A stretch of DNA of 64,000 nucleotides from Dryococelus australis (lineage: Eukaryota; Arthropoda; Insecta; Phasmatodea; Phasmatidae): positions 276,970,016 through 277,034,015 of the forward strand of contig CM056993.1 of the NCBI GenBank assembly GCA_029891345.1, written 5' to 3'. Below are positions 1 to 12,839 of the stretch, piece after piece (the first letter of the stretch is position 1; each line of letters begins with the position of its first letter). The notes beneath the pieces were generated by a model. It made no database searches. It was not told where the DNA came from and saw only the letters and a list, made by a program, of their open reading frames with translations. The position numbers were made by a program, and so were the translations under genes.

Positions 1-1480
1 TCGTAAATACCATCAATGTCCTGTTTAAGGTTAACTGCCTGCTGTCTGGAGTTAGCAGTGGTCCATCAGTCTTTCAAAGACTTATGGAAACACTACTAGC
101 AGGAGTAGATGGAATGGTAGTACTGTTAGACGATGCATTAATAGCAGGGTCAAATGAAGAGGCGTGTTGGACATGAGTAACAGAGTTGGTGGCTAGAATT
201 TACAAGGCAGGGTTGCAACTGAAGAAGTTCAAGTATGTTTTTGCTTCAATGGTGGTGAATTTTTCGGGATACGAATAGATGAGAAAGGCATTCACCCCAC
301 AGAAAACAAGGTGCCAGCTATTCTCAGTTTACCAGTTCACCAAAATAAGAAGGACCTGCAGGCATTTTTGGGGTTACTGAATTTTTGTGAATGATTCTTG
401 AAAGACAAAGCAAGTGTGTTGGAGCCATTATATCGTCTTCTTGACAAGCAAGCTGCATGGTAGTGGAAAACCCTACATTCTGAAGCATTTGCCAGGGCGA
501 AGGAATTCTTATAAGCTAAGCGTGTGCTTTTACATTATGACCCTTCAAGGCTGCCTGTGTTAACATGTGATTCATCACAATTTGGGGTTGGTGCAGTTTT
601 GGCACATATTATGGATAACGGCGAAGAATGACTAGTAGCTGGTTATGCACATAGTAGAAATGTCAACGTAACTATGCTCATATCGAGAAGGAAGCCTTGG
701 CTGTAATTTTTGATGTGACGAAATTTCGGCAGCACTTGGCAGGCAGGTCTTTTACAGTGGTTATGGACCACAAACCACTCCTGCGACTGTTGAATCCGTG
801 GCGTCCAACCCCAGACATTTTGTCACCATGAATGCTATGCTGGAGTCTGATGTTAGGCATGCACAACTACAAGATCATCTACAAGCCAGGAGTTCGGATT
901 GGACATGCGGATGCCTTGAGCAGGTTGCCTCATCCAATACCCACCTTCGAAGTTCCACAGGTGGCAGGGGTTCTTATGTTAGAAGAGATGCCTGAAACAC
1001 CCTTGGATGCCCAAAAATTGGCTCGATACACCATGGATGACCCTATCCTAAATAAGATCTAGCAGTATGTGCAACATGGGTGGCCACCCAAATTACTTAA
1101 TGACCATATTGGAACAGACAATCAGAAATGTGTAACTACGGTGATTGTTTGCTGTGGTGCGTTCGGGTGGTAATTCCGAATCAGCTGTCAGAAGACCTAC
1201 TCTAGATGCTACATGCTATGCATGATGGAATGGTTCGCTCCAAGGCCATAGCACGAAGCTATATATTGTGGCCAGAATGGATGAAGATATTGAGAAGATC
1301 ATCAGCCACTGCTGGAATTGTCAGGCAGAACGTAAAGCTCCAGCAAAAACATGTGTGTCATGGATTGCACCGAAGAAACCATGGTCCATCTTCATGTAGA
1401 TTTTGCTGGCCCCCTCCAAGGGAAAACATTCCTGACTGTCATTGATGCATTCTCCAAATGGCCAGAGGTGGAGTTGGTGT
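1..1480 (+). pseudogene. Ty3/gypsy pol remnant (RT, RNase H, integrase)
   Basis: Plus-strand remains of a gypsy-type polyprotein, cut by the window edge on the left. In order: an RT palm segment with the LLDDAL catalytic motif near base 130, an RNase H segment beginning LTCDSS near 560, the RNase H end VMDHKPLL near 760, the connection motif HADALSRLP near 905, an integrase zinc-finger region near 1203-1310, and the first catalytic strand HVDFAGPL near 1393. Stops and frameshifts separate these blocks, so it is dead. Homology fades just after WPEVE near 1474, before the second and third integrase acidic residues. In a live element the product would copy RNA to DNA and integrate it. Family assignment to Ty3/gypsy is firm; the clade is not. 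Confidence 0.9.
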
Positions 1481-1499
1481 AATACAAGAGCTCAGGAAT

Positions 1500-2990
1500 C
1501 TTTTCAGAACCCATGTTTTTGTCAGTGGCGTAGGTCCCATGAATATACAGTGTACACCTCCCACGTATCCCCATGAGAAGATAGATAAGATGTGGTTCAC
1601 TTATGGCTTGGTTGTCAATTAACCAAGGTAACTCCAAAATAATCTCCTCGCACAAATCCTGTACAATATACATGTCACATTTCGCATGGAGTTCGCGAAT
1701 TCCTAGTCACATACATTATGTTTTTTGCTTCACCCTGTTGGTTGGTGGTAGCGAATTGCAAGCGACACAGAGGTGTTCTAGTTGTAATGGCCTGTATCGA
1801 TCTCTCATATACGAAGCTCTGACTTCAGGCAGTGCCTACGATGGCAATTTCGTTTTTACCCTCAAGTTGTATGTTTACACGTAAAGCATGGACAGTACTA
1901 TAACTAACTTGAAACCCTTTTACGCGCTTAGCGGGCGAACTTTTCTGCTGCTGCGGCGATTCTGTTCTTGGTATTACTGGCAGCGGCAGTCGCGTGACAT
2001 CAATAGCTAGCATGGGGGGTGTATATGGTAAAGGTTCACAGTGTTGGTCCGGCACTTTGTGTCTCTGTCCCACCTGCTTATCTCGCTCATAGGCAACAGT
2101 TCCACACTCTCCCGGTTGGCTCCACGCAACAGCAGCCTAATGTCCGGTGTTGATAGCGCTACAATGATTTCTAAGACCCCACGGGTAGATTGCCCTGGGT
2201 GCAAACATTTGTAAGAGTCTCACCTTTATCTTTAAAAATTCTTCAATTCCTTCCCTCTCTGGCTGTTGTTCGTGATACAGCCTTGTCTGTGCTTGTAATG
2301 CATCGCCATCTGTGTCAAACCTACCAAGTAGCCATTCGCAAAACTCATCCCACGTGACCCGGTAGTCTCGCACCAAATTCCACCACATGGTGGCTGTTGC
2401 CCTCAGTCTGTTAGCGGTAACCTCAGTCCAGTCATCTTTATGCATGTCATGTTGGTTAGTTTCTCTTCGCAGACCACAATAAAAGTACCCGGGTCTTCCG
2501 AATGCTGTCCCGAAAAGTTGGTAAGAATACATTTGGATCTGGTCCTTTTAGGCCCTGTGCCATGTATGTTACTACTGCAGGCAGTGACGTGGGCTTACCG
2601 TCCGGTGTTGCCAGTGATGCGATCGCTACACAGTTCGTCTTACAGCACGCGGTATAGTTGATCACTCCATCACAGAAGGTTACATGTTCTTCTGGCCCTA
2701 TGCATTGATGATGAGAGTCCCGTTCGCATTGTTGGCACTGTGCCCATTTATTTCCCGCCCCATCACACCCAGTGCGCATGCACATACGTTGTTCTGACGG
2801 CATTGTTCTGACGGTGTTGACGCTGTATCGGACGTGCATTGTATAGCGGTTGTTCCCACAAATTTCCCTCAAACTGACTAATCTCACTTAATCGTTCACA
2901 ATGCACCATTTGTTCGACCGTCATGTCCAAATGAGTAGCATTCGCGGGTGTTGCGGATGTCGTGGATGCCGACGCGGAAGTCATGATGGC
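1500..2990 (-). pseudogene. Ty3/gypsy gag-protease remnant with PHD-like finger
   Basis: Minus-strand gag and aspartic protease remains, read from about 2990 down to 1500. The N-terminal part (2984-2763) is Ser/Thr/Ala-rich. A Cys-rich segment follows at 2782-2642. Then comes a typical retrotransposon Gag domain (about 2500-2210) with WWNLVRDYRVTWDEF and a QQPEREGIEEFL segment. The last part (1673-1510) resembles the C-terminal half of a retropepsin, with LPWLIDNQAI. The reading frame changes near 2500, and stops break the middle, so it is not functional. The protease tail resembles the protease of the gypsy element at 13976-14344, which suggests a related family. The left end abuts a plus-strand gypsy integrase fragment. 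Confidence 0.8.
2640..2784 (-). other. PHD-like zinc-finger segment inside gag
   Basis: The minus strand encodes Cys and His residues in the order C-x4-C-x9-C-x2-C-x4-H-x2-C-x9-C-x8-C, with Trp three residues before the third Cys (WAQCQQC). This matches the general order of a PHD finger (Cys4-His-Cys3), including the aromatic before the central CxxC. PHD fingers usually bind histone H3 tails, so in a retrotransposon Gag it could help chromatin targeting; that role is inference. The first Cys pair has a four-residue gap instead of two, so the fold is not certain. Confidence 0.5.
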
Positions 2991-3229
2991 TTCTCACAGT
3001 TGTTCTGGCATGGTGTCCACCATTTTAACGCAATTGGTGTGGCCCAGATGAACACACTGGCCCCACTTGGGAATGCCAATTTACGCTGTCGGGTGAAACA
3101 TGAGACGAACGATGACTCTATTTACATACTGCATATGGGTGTCAGCGGTGTTTCCCAGACACAGAACTGTGAAACTCAGGGATCTCAGGGATGCTGTGGG
3201 TTCTATGTATCCGTCTCACCCGAGCGTCT

Positions 3230-3350
3230 TTACAAAACACTAGCTAACTCTGGTAGGGGCTTCGCCCAGCTCATGACTTCACTAGTGCACTTCTACATGG
3301 ATGATCTCCTCGTGGTGCCAGAAGACACAGTCTCCAAAAGGAAATAGGTC
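3230..3350 (+). pseudogene. Possible reverse-transcriptase fragment with YMDD
   Basis: A short plus-strand stretch encodes LANSGRGFAQLMTSLVHFYMDDLLVV, which I read in two halves: LANSG..FAQLM resembles the segment before the RT active site, and FYMDDLLVV the active site itself. It has the spacing expected for a gypsy-type RT palm, but no flanking RT motifs are readable and a stop follows 14 codons later. It lies on the opposite strand to the neighbouring gag, so it comes from another copy or a rearranged one. The identification rests on one motif and is weak. Confidence 0.35.
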
Positions 3351-3359
3351 TTACAGCCG

Positions 3360-5990
3360 CTAGGGTGGACTGAAGGGTTTTCCTGGAGACAGGACACGGG
3401 GTATGAAAAGGACGAATCTACCATGCCTGTTCATTATTTCTCTAATGGTTGCTCGTCGGGACTCATCCGCGAACCACGTGTGAGTGTGGTGATGGTCAGA
3501 CACATAGCAGGCAAGGAAAAAAATTATATTGCCATGCAAATTACACAAATAACACTTACAGAACATGGGACATGGTATGAATAGGCACAATAAACACACA
3601 GCTGTTTGAAAGCATTCTTAAATGGCAAGAATGCCACTGGATAAAGTTTGTAATGGATCACATGGTGCAGATGGAATTGCGATAGTTTTACGTGAAAAAC
3701 GGTAAATCATTACCCGAAAAAGTGATAGCTGTCGCGCCTGGTGGCAGAAAAACTTAAATATGTACAAAGTCCACGTGGTCATACATAATGGCATCAAACA
3801 TGAAAAATTTCAAAAACCCTTGATTGAAACAATACATTAAATCCTGAGGAAATTATGGCGCACAATGAATTACAAGAAATTACACTGTAAGTGCAAGGAT
3901 GGTGCAGATACGGATTTAGCACCTAATAACCGCGTGGTCGCAAATGGTGTGGCCGTAACACAATAATTCATTACCAAAACCCTTAAATATCCACTTACAA
4001 AAATCACCCTTAAAATTGCACGTCGCAATAAAGCAGAAATTGCAATGAAAAACCTTTAATATAGGCGGATAGCGTCTGATTTACAAGTTGCGTGGGCCGC
4101 AAAGTCTCTGACATATTTCCTCCTCCTGTCATGTTAAGTTGAAAAAGCCACAAGGGCTGCAAATTAATTATTTAAGCGGAAGCATAATTCTGGGGATGTC
4201 TGGCAAAATGTACGCGATGCAAAGGTTAACCAGTGAACTAAACTGAACTATGGAAATCTAACTCAGAGCAAAAATATGTTGTGCTGCCCAGAGGCAAGCA
4301 TCTCACGGATCTATCATGGCTGCCTACGAGGTTTACACAAGCGGAAGTGCTATGCACGATGAGTAGAATTATTATAATTGCAATTAAATGGCACACAAGA
4401 GATTTAAATACATAATAACAAGAACAAATTATATTTTGAAATCTTTGAGATTGACGACTGTTCTTTTCAGACATTTGCGCCGGAATATTAATGTCTGTTT
4501 GTTTGGGCAGCGCACATTTAACCTGGGAATAAGAATACATGGTACACTGCAAACAATTATCCCATTACAGGAAAGTCATTGGTTGCAGCAAGCTGTGCGC
4601 ACGTTCTCACCCACGTGTCACTTTAGTGGCGGGCGACATCATGGTCTGTCTGCCACTGGCCTTAGCCGGCGTCACATTATAAAAGTATTATGTAACAATA
4701 TGTTTGTAGAACTGTCCAAGGTCGCAATATATATTATTGTGTAATAATACTTTCAGCACAGTTAAAAAAACACTATGGTTAGTACGTTGTTACATTTTTT
4801 TAAATATATGTTTGTTTTGTCGAGTAGATAATGACTGAACATTATATTCTGAAAATTTTAAAAGTATGAAACAAAACTTACAGTTTGAGAAGAGTCTGAA
4901 ATCAATAAGGATACTTTCAGACGAACACAAACTCACATTTAACACAATGGACAACCATATGTGAACATTATTCTATCAGAAACAGTTAAGTATTTGTTGT
5001 TATAGTCAGAGGATCTCTCTATCACAGTTCTGTAACTGTATGCAGTAAAATGAATTTGAGAAATTAGTGTATTTTGATATTGTATCACTCAACTTGTGGA
5101 GACTCACATCACAGTAATCTTATATGTAGTGTTATTATTCCCGTGCCCTTTATTCATGAATACTTGATAGAAACGTTCATGCATGAACAGGTCCTGTGTC
5201 CCATTTGCTTATGGAATGCGCTAGTCAGTGCAATGTCTCCTTGTCATGTAGAGAACACTCAGTAATTACGTCAGAAAATGTGTTTTTTTTCTTCAATCAT
5301 TCGTAATTTAAAGCCTACAGGCAAATGTTAAAACCAGCACATAAGGCACCACATATTTGAGTGGACTGCCTATTGTACAATGTGTAATAGCAATTAACAA
5401 TTGTTAACAGATGTAATAAGCCAGTGCATTATGTGGGATTATTTTTAGCATTTGTTTTAACTGGATTTTGCCAGTCAAAGTGTGGCCCAGTTGGTCGGAT
5501 CCAACTGGCTGTATGTTTTGCACACGAATCGCATCACGGAGGGTGATGTACTTTTGTTCTGATAATTCTTGTATGCCATAATTGTTTTATGTTAGTAACC
5601 TGAACCTTGTCTTTGTGCAAACCTCCGTGCTCACAGCATCCCTCCATTGATTCACAGGCTTTTTTATTTTTTATTTTATGTCATGTGAGCTTGTTTGCAC
5701 CATTTTGGCTTTTTTCGCAGCTATGGTCATTTGCAGGTCTTGTGAGCCAGATCAATTTTCATTCACTTGCACATGTATGTTATGTATACATATTTATACA
5801 ATAAAACTATTTACTGTACTTCAAAACATGTTATAGGTACTCGAATAATACTTAACCATGTCCAATGCAATATCACAATTGATGCAGATAAGAAGCCAAC
5901 TATAACACTATCAAGAATTTATGCACAGTGACGGGATGTCGTAGTCTCAGGAGCGGGAAGGAGGGATGTTTTACCTATGATACCAGGTTT
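3360..5990. other. Non-coding stretch, no recognisable feature
   Basis: AT-rich sequence with short unrelated open frames on both strands. I recognise no protein domain, RNA gene, terminal repeat or tandem array here. Confidence 0.6.
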
Positions 5991-5997
5991 TAGAATA

Positions 5998-6420
5998 CAG
6001 TAGAAAGTCGATTATCCGAACGTCGGTTATACGGACGATTAGTTATCCGAACTTGTTTTAAAAATAAAGAGAATAGTAAAAACACGAAAGTCTATTTTGT
6101 CTCTGTGTTTTCCTTTCCCGTGGAGGATACACAAGTCCTTGTGTGTGCTCTTGTTATGTGTCCTTTCACATGTTGTTCACAGTAAACACATCTGGGAGGA
6201 GGGTAGTTACTTGTTAACTGATTAATTTTTTTATTTTATGTACAGTTTCTGTTTTGGATAAGTTAGTATTCTATGTATGTGTAATAAACTTTACGTTTGT
6301 GTGTAAATGTTTTTTTTACAAATTCTTTATCTTCATTTTAAACATATTTCATGATCAAAATATTTCGATTATCCGAATTAACTTTGGTCTCTGTTAGTCG
6401 GGATAATTTACTTTCTACTG
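5998..6420. mobile_element. pogo/Tigger-like MITE with TA target duplication
   Basis: The element begins CAGTAGAAAGTCGATTATCC and ends with an inverted copy, GGATAATTTACTTTCTACTG. Both ends are flanked by TA (5996-5997 and 6421-6422). Internal subterminal copies of the ATCCGAA word occur near both ends. A CAGT start, TA target site and ATCCGAA-rich termini fit non-autonomous pogo/Tigger-type elements of the Tc1/mariner superfamily. It has no coding capacity, and its 423-bp length is normal for a MITE. Confidence 0.85.
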
Positions 6421-6889
6421 TATTCGTAGAGTTTCGAAGGGTGCCAGAGCACAAGAGATTTCATCCAGGATGTGGGCCGTTCGCCCACATGGCTCTTCTC
6501 AGTTCATCCTGTGATGAGGTGACGCCATAATGATGCAATATATATGTTATGCCTATCTAATGAGGGTGTTGGCCCTCTTGTATACTACTAAACATTGAGT
6601 GAGACTGTTGAATGGCCCTCTCATATGCCAGACACACACAATAAGTTAAGATGTTGTTAGTATAGATTGCCGTGGGTAGAAGACCTAAAACAGTTACATG
6701 GCATGAAGCGGCCAGCAGTAAAATAAAAATAACAACTTTTCCACTGAATTGATTTTTACTTACTGAATTCCCTCCGAGGAAGAACATTCATTGTCATGGT
6801 TTACATCTTATCTGTCTCATAGATATCAGCAGGTTGCAATAAATATAGATGTTATAAGTACAAGTAAAAAAAAAAAAAATTGTTAATCA

Positions 6890-7450
6890 AACATTTTTCC
6901 CCAAGGTTCCATCCTTGGCCCACTATTATATATATGTATATAATTTTAATACACTATATATAAATTATCTGTATTACAACACTCTACTCATTGTGGATGA
7001 TACCTACTTGATTTTTATGTAAAGATGAGAATCAGACAACACTATTCATTAAATGAGACTATTCATAACTAGATAGATTGTTTACAGCAAATAATCTTTC
7101 TTTAAACTGTGATCAAATAGTTTTTATGAAATTCCTTACTTTAAAATAACAGGACTATGGCCTTTTAATAGAATATAGAAACTATGATTTGAAAGAAAGC
7201 TAGCCCTCCCAAAAGTTAGGCCTATATATATAGTCAGTCATCTTTATGTGAATTCTCACATTGATAACATAGTGCCAAAAGTAACTGAAGCATGCTACGC
7301 TTTACAAAAATTATCATGTCGTCCAAAGACATCCTCCCTTAAACAAATTTATTTTTCATATTTTCATGCTGTTATGTCATACTGTGTCATTCAGTGTGCA
7401 CCTTCTCAAACTTTCAAGTTTTCAGACTCCAAAATAGAGAAATAAGAAAT
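6890..7450 (+). pseudogene. Jockey-like LINE reverse-transcriptase remnant
   Basis: Plus-strand fragments of a non-LTR retrotransposon RT. The segment PQGSILGPLL starts near base 6903. A degenerate active site, IVDDTYL, lies near 6990; the family normally has FADD, so the two Asp remain but the context has changed. Further on, HIDNIVPKVTEACYALQKLS and IYFSYFHAVMSYCVI (7254-7400) match the C-terminal thumb region. Stops and frame changes separate the parts. The 5' half is missing, as expected for a truncated LINE insertion. Confidence 0.8.
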
Positions 7451-7599
7451 ATTTACGTATAATTTGTGTAGGTATATGTTTGTTTTGTTTTTGACTAATG
7501 CTATATTCCAGAGTTCCTACTCATCATAGGATCGCTGGAGAGATTGATAATGAAAAATAAATATTTTAATTAATTAATTAACTTTAGCAGCACTTAAAT

Positions 7600-9350
7600 T
7601 CTGTGTATGCAGTTACAAAACTTCCTGGGTTTACACAGTTTTCCCTGCTGTGAAAGTTGTTCGTTTTTTAACTGAAAGAAATTACCATACATACTGTTAC
7701 ATATTCGTTCGAGTGTGACAATGTTTGTGATTTGCCCTCTGTTGTGGACTAACAAGCAACGATTGGTCGAAAAACAGTTTTCAGTACACAGAATTACCAA
7801 TTACTGTGTTGATATTTGTGAATATAGAATGGAGGCTGCAAGTTCACGAGCTTCGTAGGTTGTGTATCAGCTATTCATTTATGAATTTTGTGGTGCAATC
7901 CTGGCCAGTTATTTTTTAATATTTGCTATATTACAGCTTCTTTTTCATGTAAGGCGAAGTGTGACTCGTATGAGAGCTATTGAACTGCCAACGACACAGA
8001 ATATTTTTGTCAGTAGTCGGTTAGAAACCTCTAATAATGTGCAGCATAAATGTGCACATTTATTCTATTGAACCATAAGTTATTCATAAATTGCATTGTG
8101 AGTCATTTAGTTTGCTTTATCATTGCACATTGGTAGGTTTTGTACATGTCCCATTCATTGCATACCTGTGACAAATAATGTTACATTAAATACTATTGTA
8201 CATAGCTGTATTAATTTATATAAAGATCCAAGATACTGTTTACATACAAATCTACACCAATCTGTTTCCCCGAGCTCAAGTGAAGAGAGCATAGAGGGTA
8301 CACATTGAAGCACATTATATGCCCCCCCCCCCCGCTAACTTTTCTATACTCAGCAAACTAATTGGTGCAGATTTGAATTCGATCAGTTTTCTGGAGCTTG
8401 ACTTTGGTTTTCAGGTTTTTCTGATGTTATCGTTACATTTGTACCCCACAATTTTCCTGCGATCTCCATTTATAAATTAAAATTTCTACAAAAAATTTTC
8501 AATGGAATGAGACTAAACCAAATTTGTAATGTTACCAATTACAAACTTGCTTTGGCCATAACTGTTTCGATGATATCTTTAAATACATTTTACATAACAT
8601 TTTCTGGTACGAAGTGTTTTTCACATAATCTAGACCTACTGCTTGTCCTGATTTCAACTCTAAACTTTTTTGCGGTATCGTAGAGTGCTACTCCGCTTTT
8701 TTAGTCAGTGATTTGGAACAATACAGAAACGAATAATTTGAAGGCATAGCATCGCGGAAATATAAAAATAAAGTTATCTTGAAGCAATAGAATTATATCG
8801 GGACCACTATGCTAATGAATTAAATAACTATTTTGTAAAAATTACTTCAACCACAAAAATGCCAAATAATAATAATACATACATACAAACAAAATAGTTA
8901 TGCATCAAAACATACTAGTAGAAGTATTACAACCGCAATACCTAAAACCAATGTATCATGGCTTGAGCAACACATCATCAAATTGACGTGTACCCGCTCT
9001 CAGGAACGATGTGGGTCACCCTGCATCTTACCCAAGGCAGTGGCGAGATGATGTGTTGCCCAGTACCAATTCGATTGAACAAATGTTGCGGTCGTGGGCC
9101 GATGGCCACTGGAATTCCTGGAGGTTGCCAGCGTGCCGGTTGTGGTGTTCGTCGTGCACTTACCGGCACTGATGTTAAAATAGTGGTTTCTACCACTATA
9201 CAAGCGTAAGGGTAAAGACCCCTTACACAGCCGTTGACAAGCACTGACTCTACTCTGCCTATGGAGGGCAGGACCCATAATACTCAACACAAAGCACTGA
9301 AGCTAAATTTCGACCTTGAGGATGCTGTGCCCTAAATTTCCTAAGGTAAA
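7600..9350. other. Non-coding stretch with a poly-C tract
   Basis: Mostly AT-rich sequence. A homopolymer run of about 14 C lies near 8322. From 8970 to 9260 the composition becomes more GC-rich and open on both strands, but I recognise no protein there. Confidence 0.5.
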
Positions 9351-9353
9351 AGT

Positions 9354-9387
9354 AATAAAAGGCGGGAATTACCACCCGCCTTTTATT
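9354..9387. other. Perfect 13-bp hairpin, terminator-like
   Basis: The arms AATAAAAGGCGGG and CCCGCCTTTTATT are perfect inverted repeats around an 8-base loop. A GC-rich stem base flanked by A and T runs is the shape of a bacterial intrinsic terminator. In this eukaryotic context it is more likely a fortuitous or mobile-element hairpin. Confidence 0.7.
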
Positions 9388-11559
9388 GCATCTAATTGAA
9401 TACAACTGACCTCATACTCTACAAAACTCTATTATGCGGGCTCGGAACTGTGGCCTGACGATAGCCGATGCTACTTTCGAAATATGCATACTGTGTATTT
9501 AAGTTGTTATGGTAACATTATCATTCGATCGGCCCCTCGGTATTAGAATAAAAGCAAAGAGGTTCTAGAAGTTACACTATTGATAAATTAATGAATAACG
9601 CCCAAAAGTTGCTATACCGAGGGGACACACTGAAAAGTGTGGTTCCCGAGCAGCGGGCTGGCTGATGGCAGAGGTCAGACTCCGGACGAAGCGCAGTTTC
9701 GCGTGGGCGAAAGCTAAGGGTGCATTCAGATTCTTGCTAGCTCATTATGCTTTTTGCTCTTACTCTTACACAAAGGTTATATAACACTTATATATGCCCT
9801 CTTAATTCCTATTAATTATATTACACATATTGGTGACATTACAGTGGCTCTATATATTAAATTAACAGGTTTTGTGATGACATCACAGGAATGCCGCCGA
9901 CTGTACAAATGTTTATATAAACATGAATATGCAGGATGAACACAGTGTGAAAAATGCGACAAAATGATGATTTAAAACCATGTGCATTTATTATCTTAAA
10001 AAACTCCGCCCAAATCTGTTACTGGCAAGAGTACCGCACTTTATCGTTCATAGGGCTTCGGTTGCATAAAGTATCATTTTGTGAACAGCATTTTCCTTGA
10101 CGTCACTCCTATGGTATTCATCTATGAGATTCAGCTGAATGCTAAAGCGAGCTAAGTGCAGTTTCATTCTGCACTCCTACAAAGGAATTCATATTAACAC
10201 TTGTGACCACACAAGAGGTGTCTTGACCCAATGAATGGGGCATATAAACAAGCCTTTTGAAATATTTCACATAATTGCTACATTTATACTTCGGCCTACA
10301 GGTCCGCCGACACACACCCAAACTAGAGACTCGTGTTATGCTGTTGTACAGGAAGCACACACATTCCCTCCAATGGTACTATCGTCTGATGGTCGTGGCT
10401 TCACAGGGACGCAATGCCAGACCACTAACTTATAGCCCGAAAGAGTTCTCTCTTGTGAGAAATAGGCTATATGGCCCATTTGGAGTTATGGGATTTGGGT
10501 ACCGGAAAAGTTAATCGCTGTTCCCGGCAGCCCGCACCAACGAACTCTGGGCTGTTCGACTAGCCTCTGGCGTGCACTAATGCGACAACTGACTGCAGCA
10601 CCACAAATGTCATAAGAGCGCACATAAGTGCTCGGCTCATGTCAAACGCCCCCCCTCTTCGGTGGCCATTTGGACCCCCCCAATCGCGTAAAGCTCCACC
10701 ACGCCGTCAGGCACAGCAGGCTGTTGGCTTTTCAGGAGTTGGCGTGACCGTAAGTTGTATGGCCCATGCTGCTCTGTGCTGTCTTCCAGACGACTCATCT
10801 CCACTGCTGCTGATGATCCTCGTGCTCATACTGCTACTGCTGCTACTCCTGCTGACACTCCTACTACTGCTGCTGCTCCTGCTGATGCTCCTTCTGCTGT
10901 ACCTGCTCTTCCCGATGCTCTTTCAAATGCTCCTACTGCTGCTCTTTTCGATGCACTTTCCAATGCTCCCACTGCTACTCTGTCTCATGCTTCGGCAGCT
11001 TTGCTGCTGTTGCAACACTCCGGGCAATGTCGAAGAGGGAGGAGGTGGCGGTCCTGATGAGAAGTCGTGCAAGCCAGTCGCACTCCCCTACCCCCTTTGC
11101 TGTGACCATCGTCCCCCATCTCTACTGCTGCTGTAAGCATTGTTGAGGTTGTCGTGGCTGGGGTGTCCAGTATGCTTCCCTGTAGGGAGATCAGCCACAC
11201 AGTTGCCTCTGTCACCCTACCTATGGCGATTTCCCCACCTCGCAGCTTTTCGGCCACCCTGGCCTCTGTGCTGCAGTCAGCCTCTGCCTGCTCCTGTGCA
11301 CTGTCGACACTAATTCCTGCTTGTGCCAACAGTTGCATGTCCACCTTAGACTGCACTGTACCCTCCACATCCCTGTCGGGCGCGTCAATGCCGGGCATCA
11401 TGGGTGGGAACAACCGTCTCATTGCACCTTCCTCACTTTCTCTGCTATGCTTGCTCTCATTGCTTCTTATTGGTGTCTGTGCCACCGGCTGTTGTTCTTG
11501 CCTGCTGCCCTGTGTTGGTGTTAGCACTTCTGGTACCATGTCACTGGGGGCCTCTACTA

Positions 11560-12595
11560 CCAGGCGGAGGTTATCATGGTGAACTACCACTCTTCGCCTG
11601 CCACTCAACCTCACGAGATACGTGGTTTACCCTAATTGTTTGATAATGGTGTGTGGCCCACTCCAGTTCGGTGTGAACCATTCACAGAACTGCTTGGCTC
11701 TCTTGGAAAGATGGTGTTCCTTTACATATACTAACTGGCCTGCACGGGGTCCGGTTAGCGGCGGGTACCCATGAGGCGATGTACCACTCCTGCACTTCTA
11801 GAACTGCTGCCAGTTCGGCTTCTCTGAGCCGTCTCCTCTCCACTCCATTCTCTCGCCCAATGCCTTCCTCCTCACGTCGGCTTTCGAATTCGCCCGGGGC
11901 GGGCAACTCTCTACCACACAGTATTGCCACTGGTGTCTGCCTAGTTACCAAATGTACTCACTGCCTGATTATGAAGAGTGGCCGGGGCAAATGTTCTGCC
12001 TATGATGCATGATTATCCCCACCTCGGAGACGCAACTGGGTCTTTAGGTCTTGGTTGTACCTCTCCATCGGGTTTGATCTTGGAAGGTATACGGCTGTGG
12101 TGAGGTGAGATATTTGCCATGAGTGCACAAGTGCCTCCACTATCGACCTGTGATCTGCGATCCATTATTGGTCAGTACATTCTTTGGGTATCCCCAGCAT
12201 GGGAAGAACTCAGTATCCCGTGATTGTGCATCGGTGTGTGCACGTATGTTAGAAACTGGATATGCTTCTGTTCACCGAGAGAATTTGCGCTCACCACCAG
12301 TATGAATTGTTTTCCATTGGGTGTGCGGCGGTATGGGGCCCACTAAATCCATGGAAACTGTGTCGATGGGTTCTTTAGGAACCCTAGGCTGCTGTTGGAT
12401 GACCCCATCTGCTCGTCTGCTCTTGTATTGATTGCAGGTGATGCTTTGCATCACAAACTTCCTCACATCTCGAGTGGCTCCTGGCCAGTGGAAAAATTTT
12501 CCTATCTTCAGCATTGTCTGTGTGGCCCCAATCTGCTGCTGTGTATGTGTTGCAATACTTGCTCTTGTGACCTCTTGGGGACAAATGTTCTCCAC
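11560..12595 (-). pseudogene. gypsy integrase remnant
   Basis: It opens with a zinc-finger region of the His2Cys2 type (FHWPGATRDVRKFV followed by two Cys). The catalytic core begins SMDLVGPI, with the first Asp intact, near 12350. The second motif near 12180 reads LTNNGS, with Asn in place of the catalytic Asp. The third reads MERYNQDLKTQL near 12060, with its Glu intact. A C-terminal segment GRRRVVVHHDNLR near 11580 ends the domain. Several stops and frame changes make it inactive. Confidence 0.82.
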
Positions 12596-12839
12596 CTCGC
12601 CTATGGATGGTGGGGTCTACACTCGATCAGGCCATTCCACATCCACCACATTCGTTGTGTATTTGTGCTAGCTGCTTTACCCTTTCTCTTGCACGTTCAC
12701 ACTCCCTCTGTGTGGTTGCTACTACTTCTTGAACTTCGTCTATGCAGCTCTCCATCTCGATTGCATAGCACCTTGCGACTCCTACATTTTCCACCTCTAG
12801 TGTCTGTGTACGGGGGGTTGCAGATCTTCCTCTCTCTGC

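Noticed and set aside
8978-9290. Overlapping frames on both strands in a GC-richer patch
   Set aside because: No recognisable motif; both strands open because of composition.
10639-11136. Plus-strand Leu-rich open frame
   Set aside because: It reads a CTG/CTC/CTA-rich tract antisense to the end of a gypsy pol; composition explains it and no domain is present.
11154-11582. Plus-strand Ser/Cys/Leu-rich frame
   Set aside because: It is antisense to the gypsy integrase C-terminal region.
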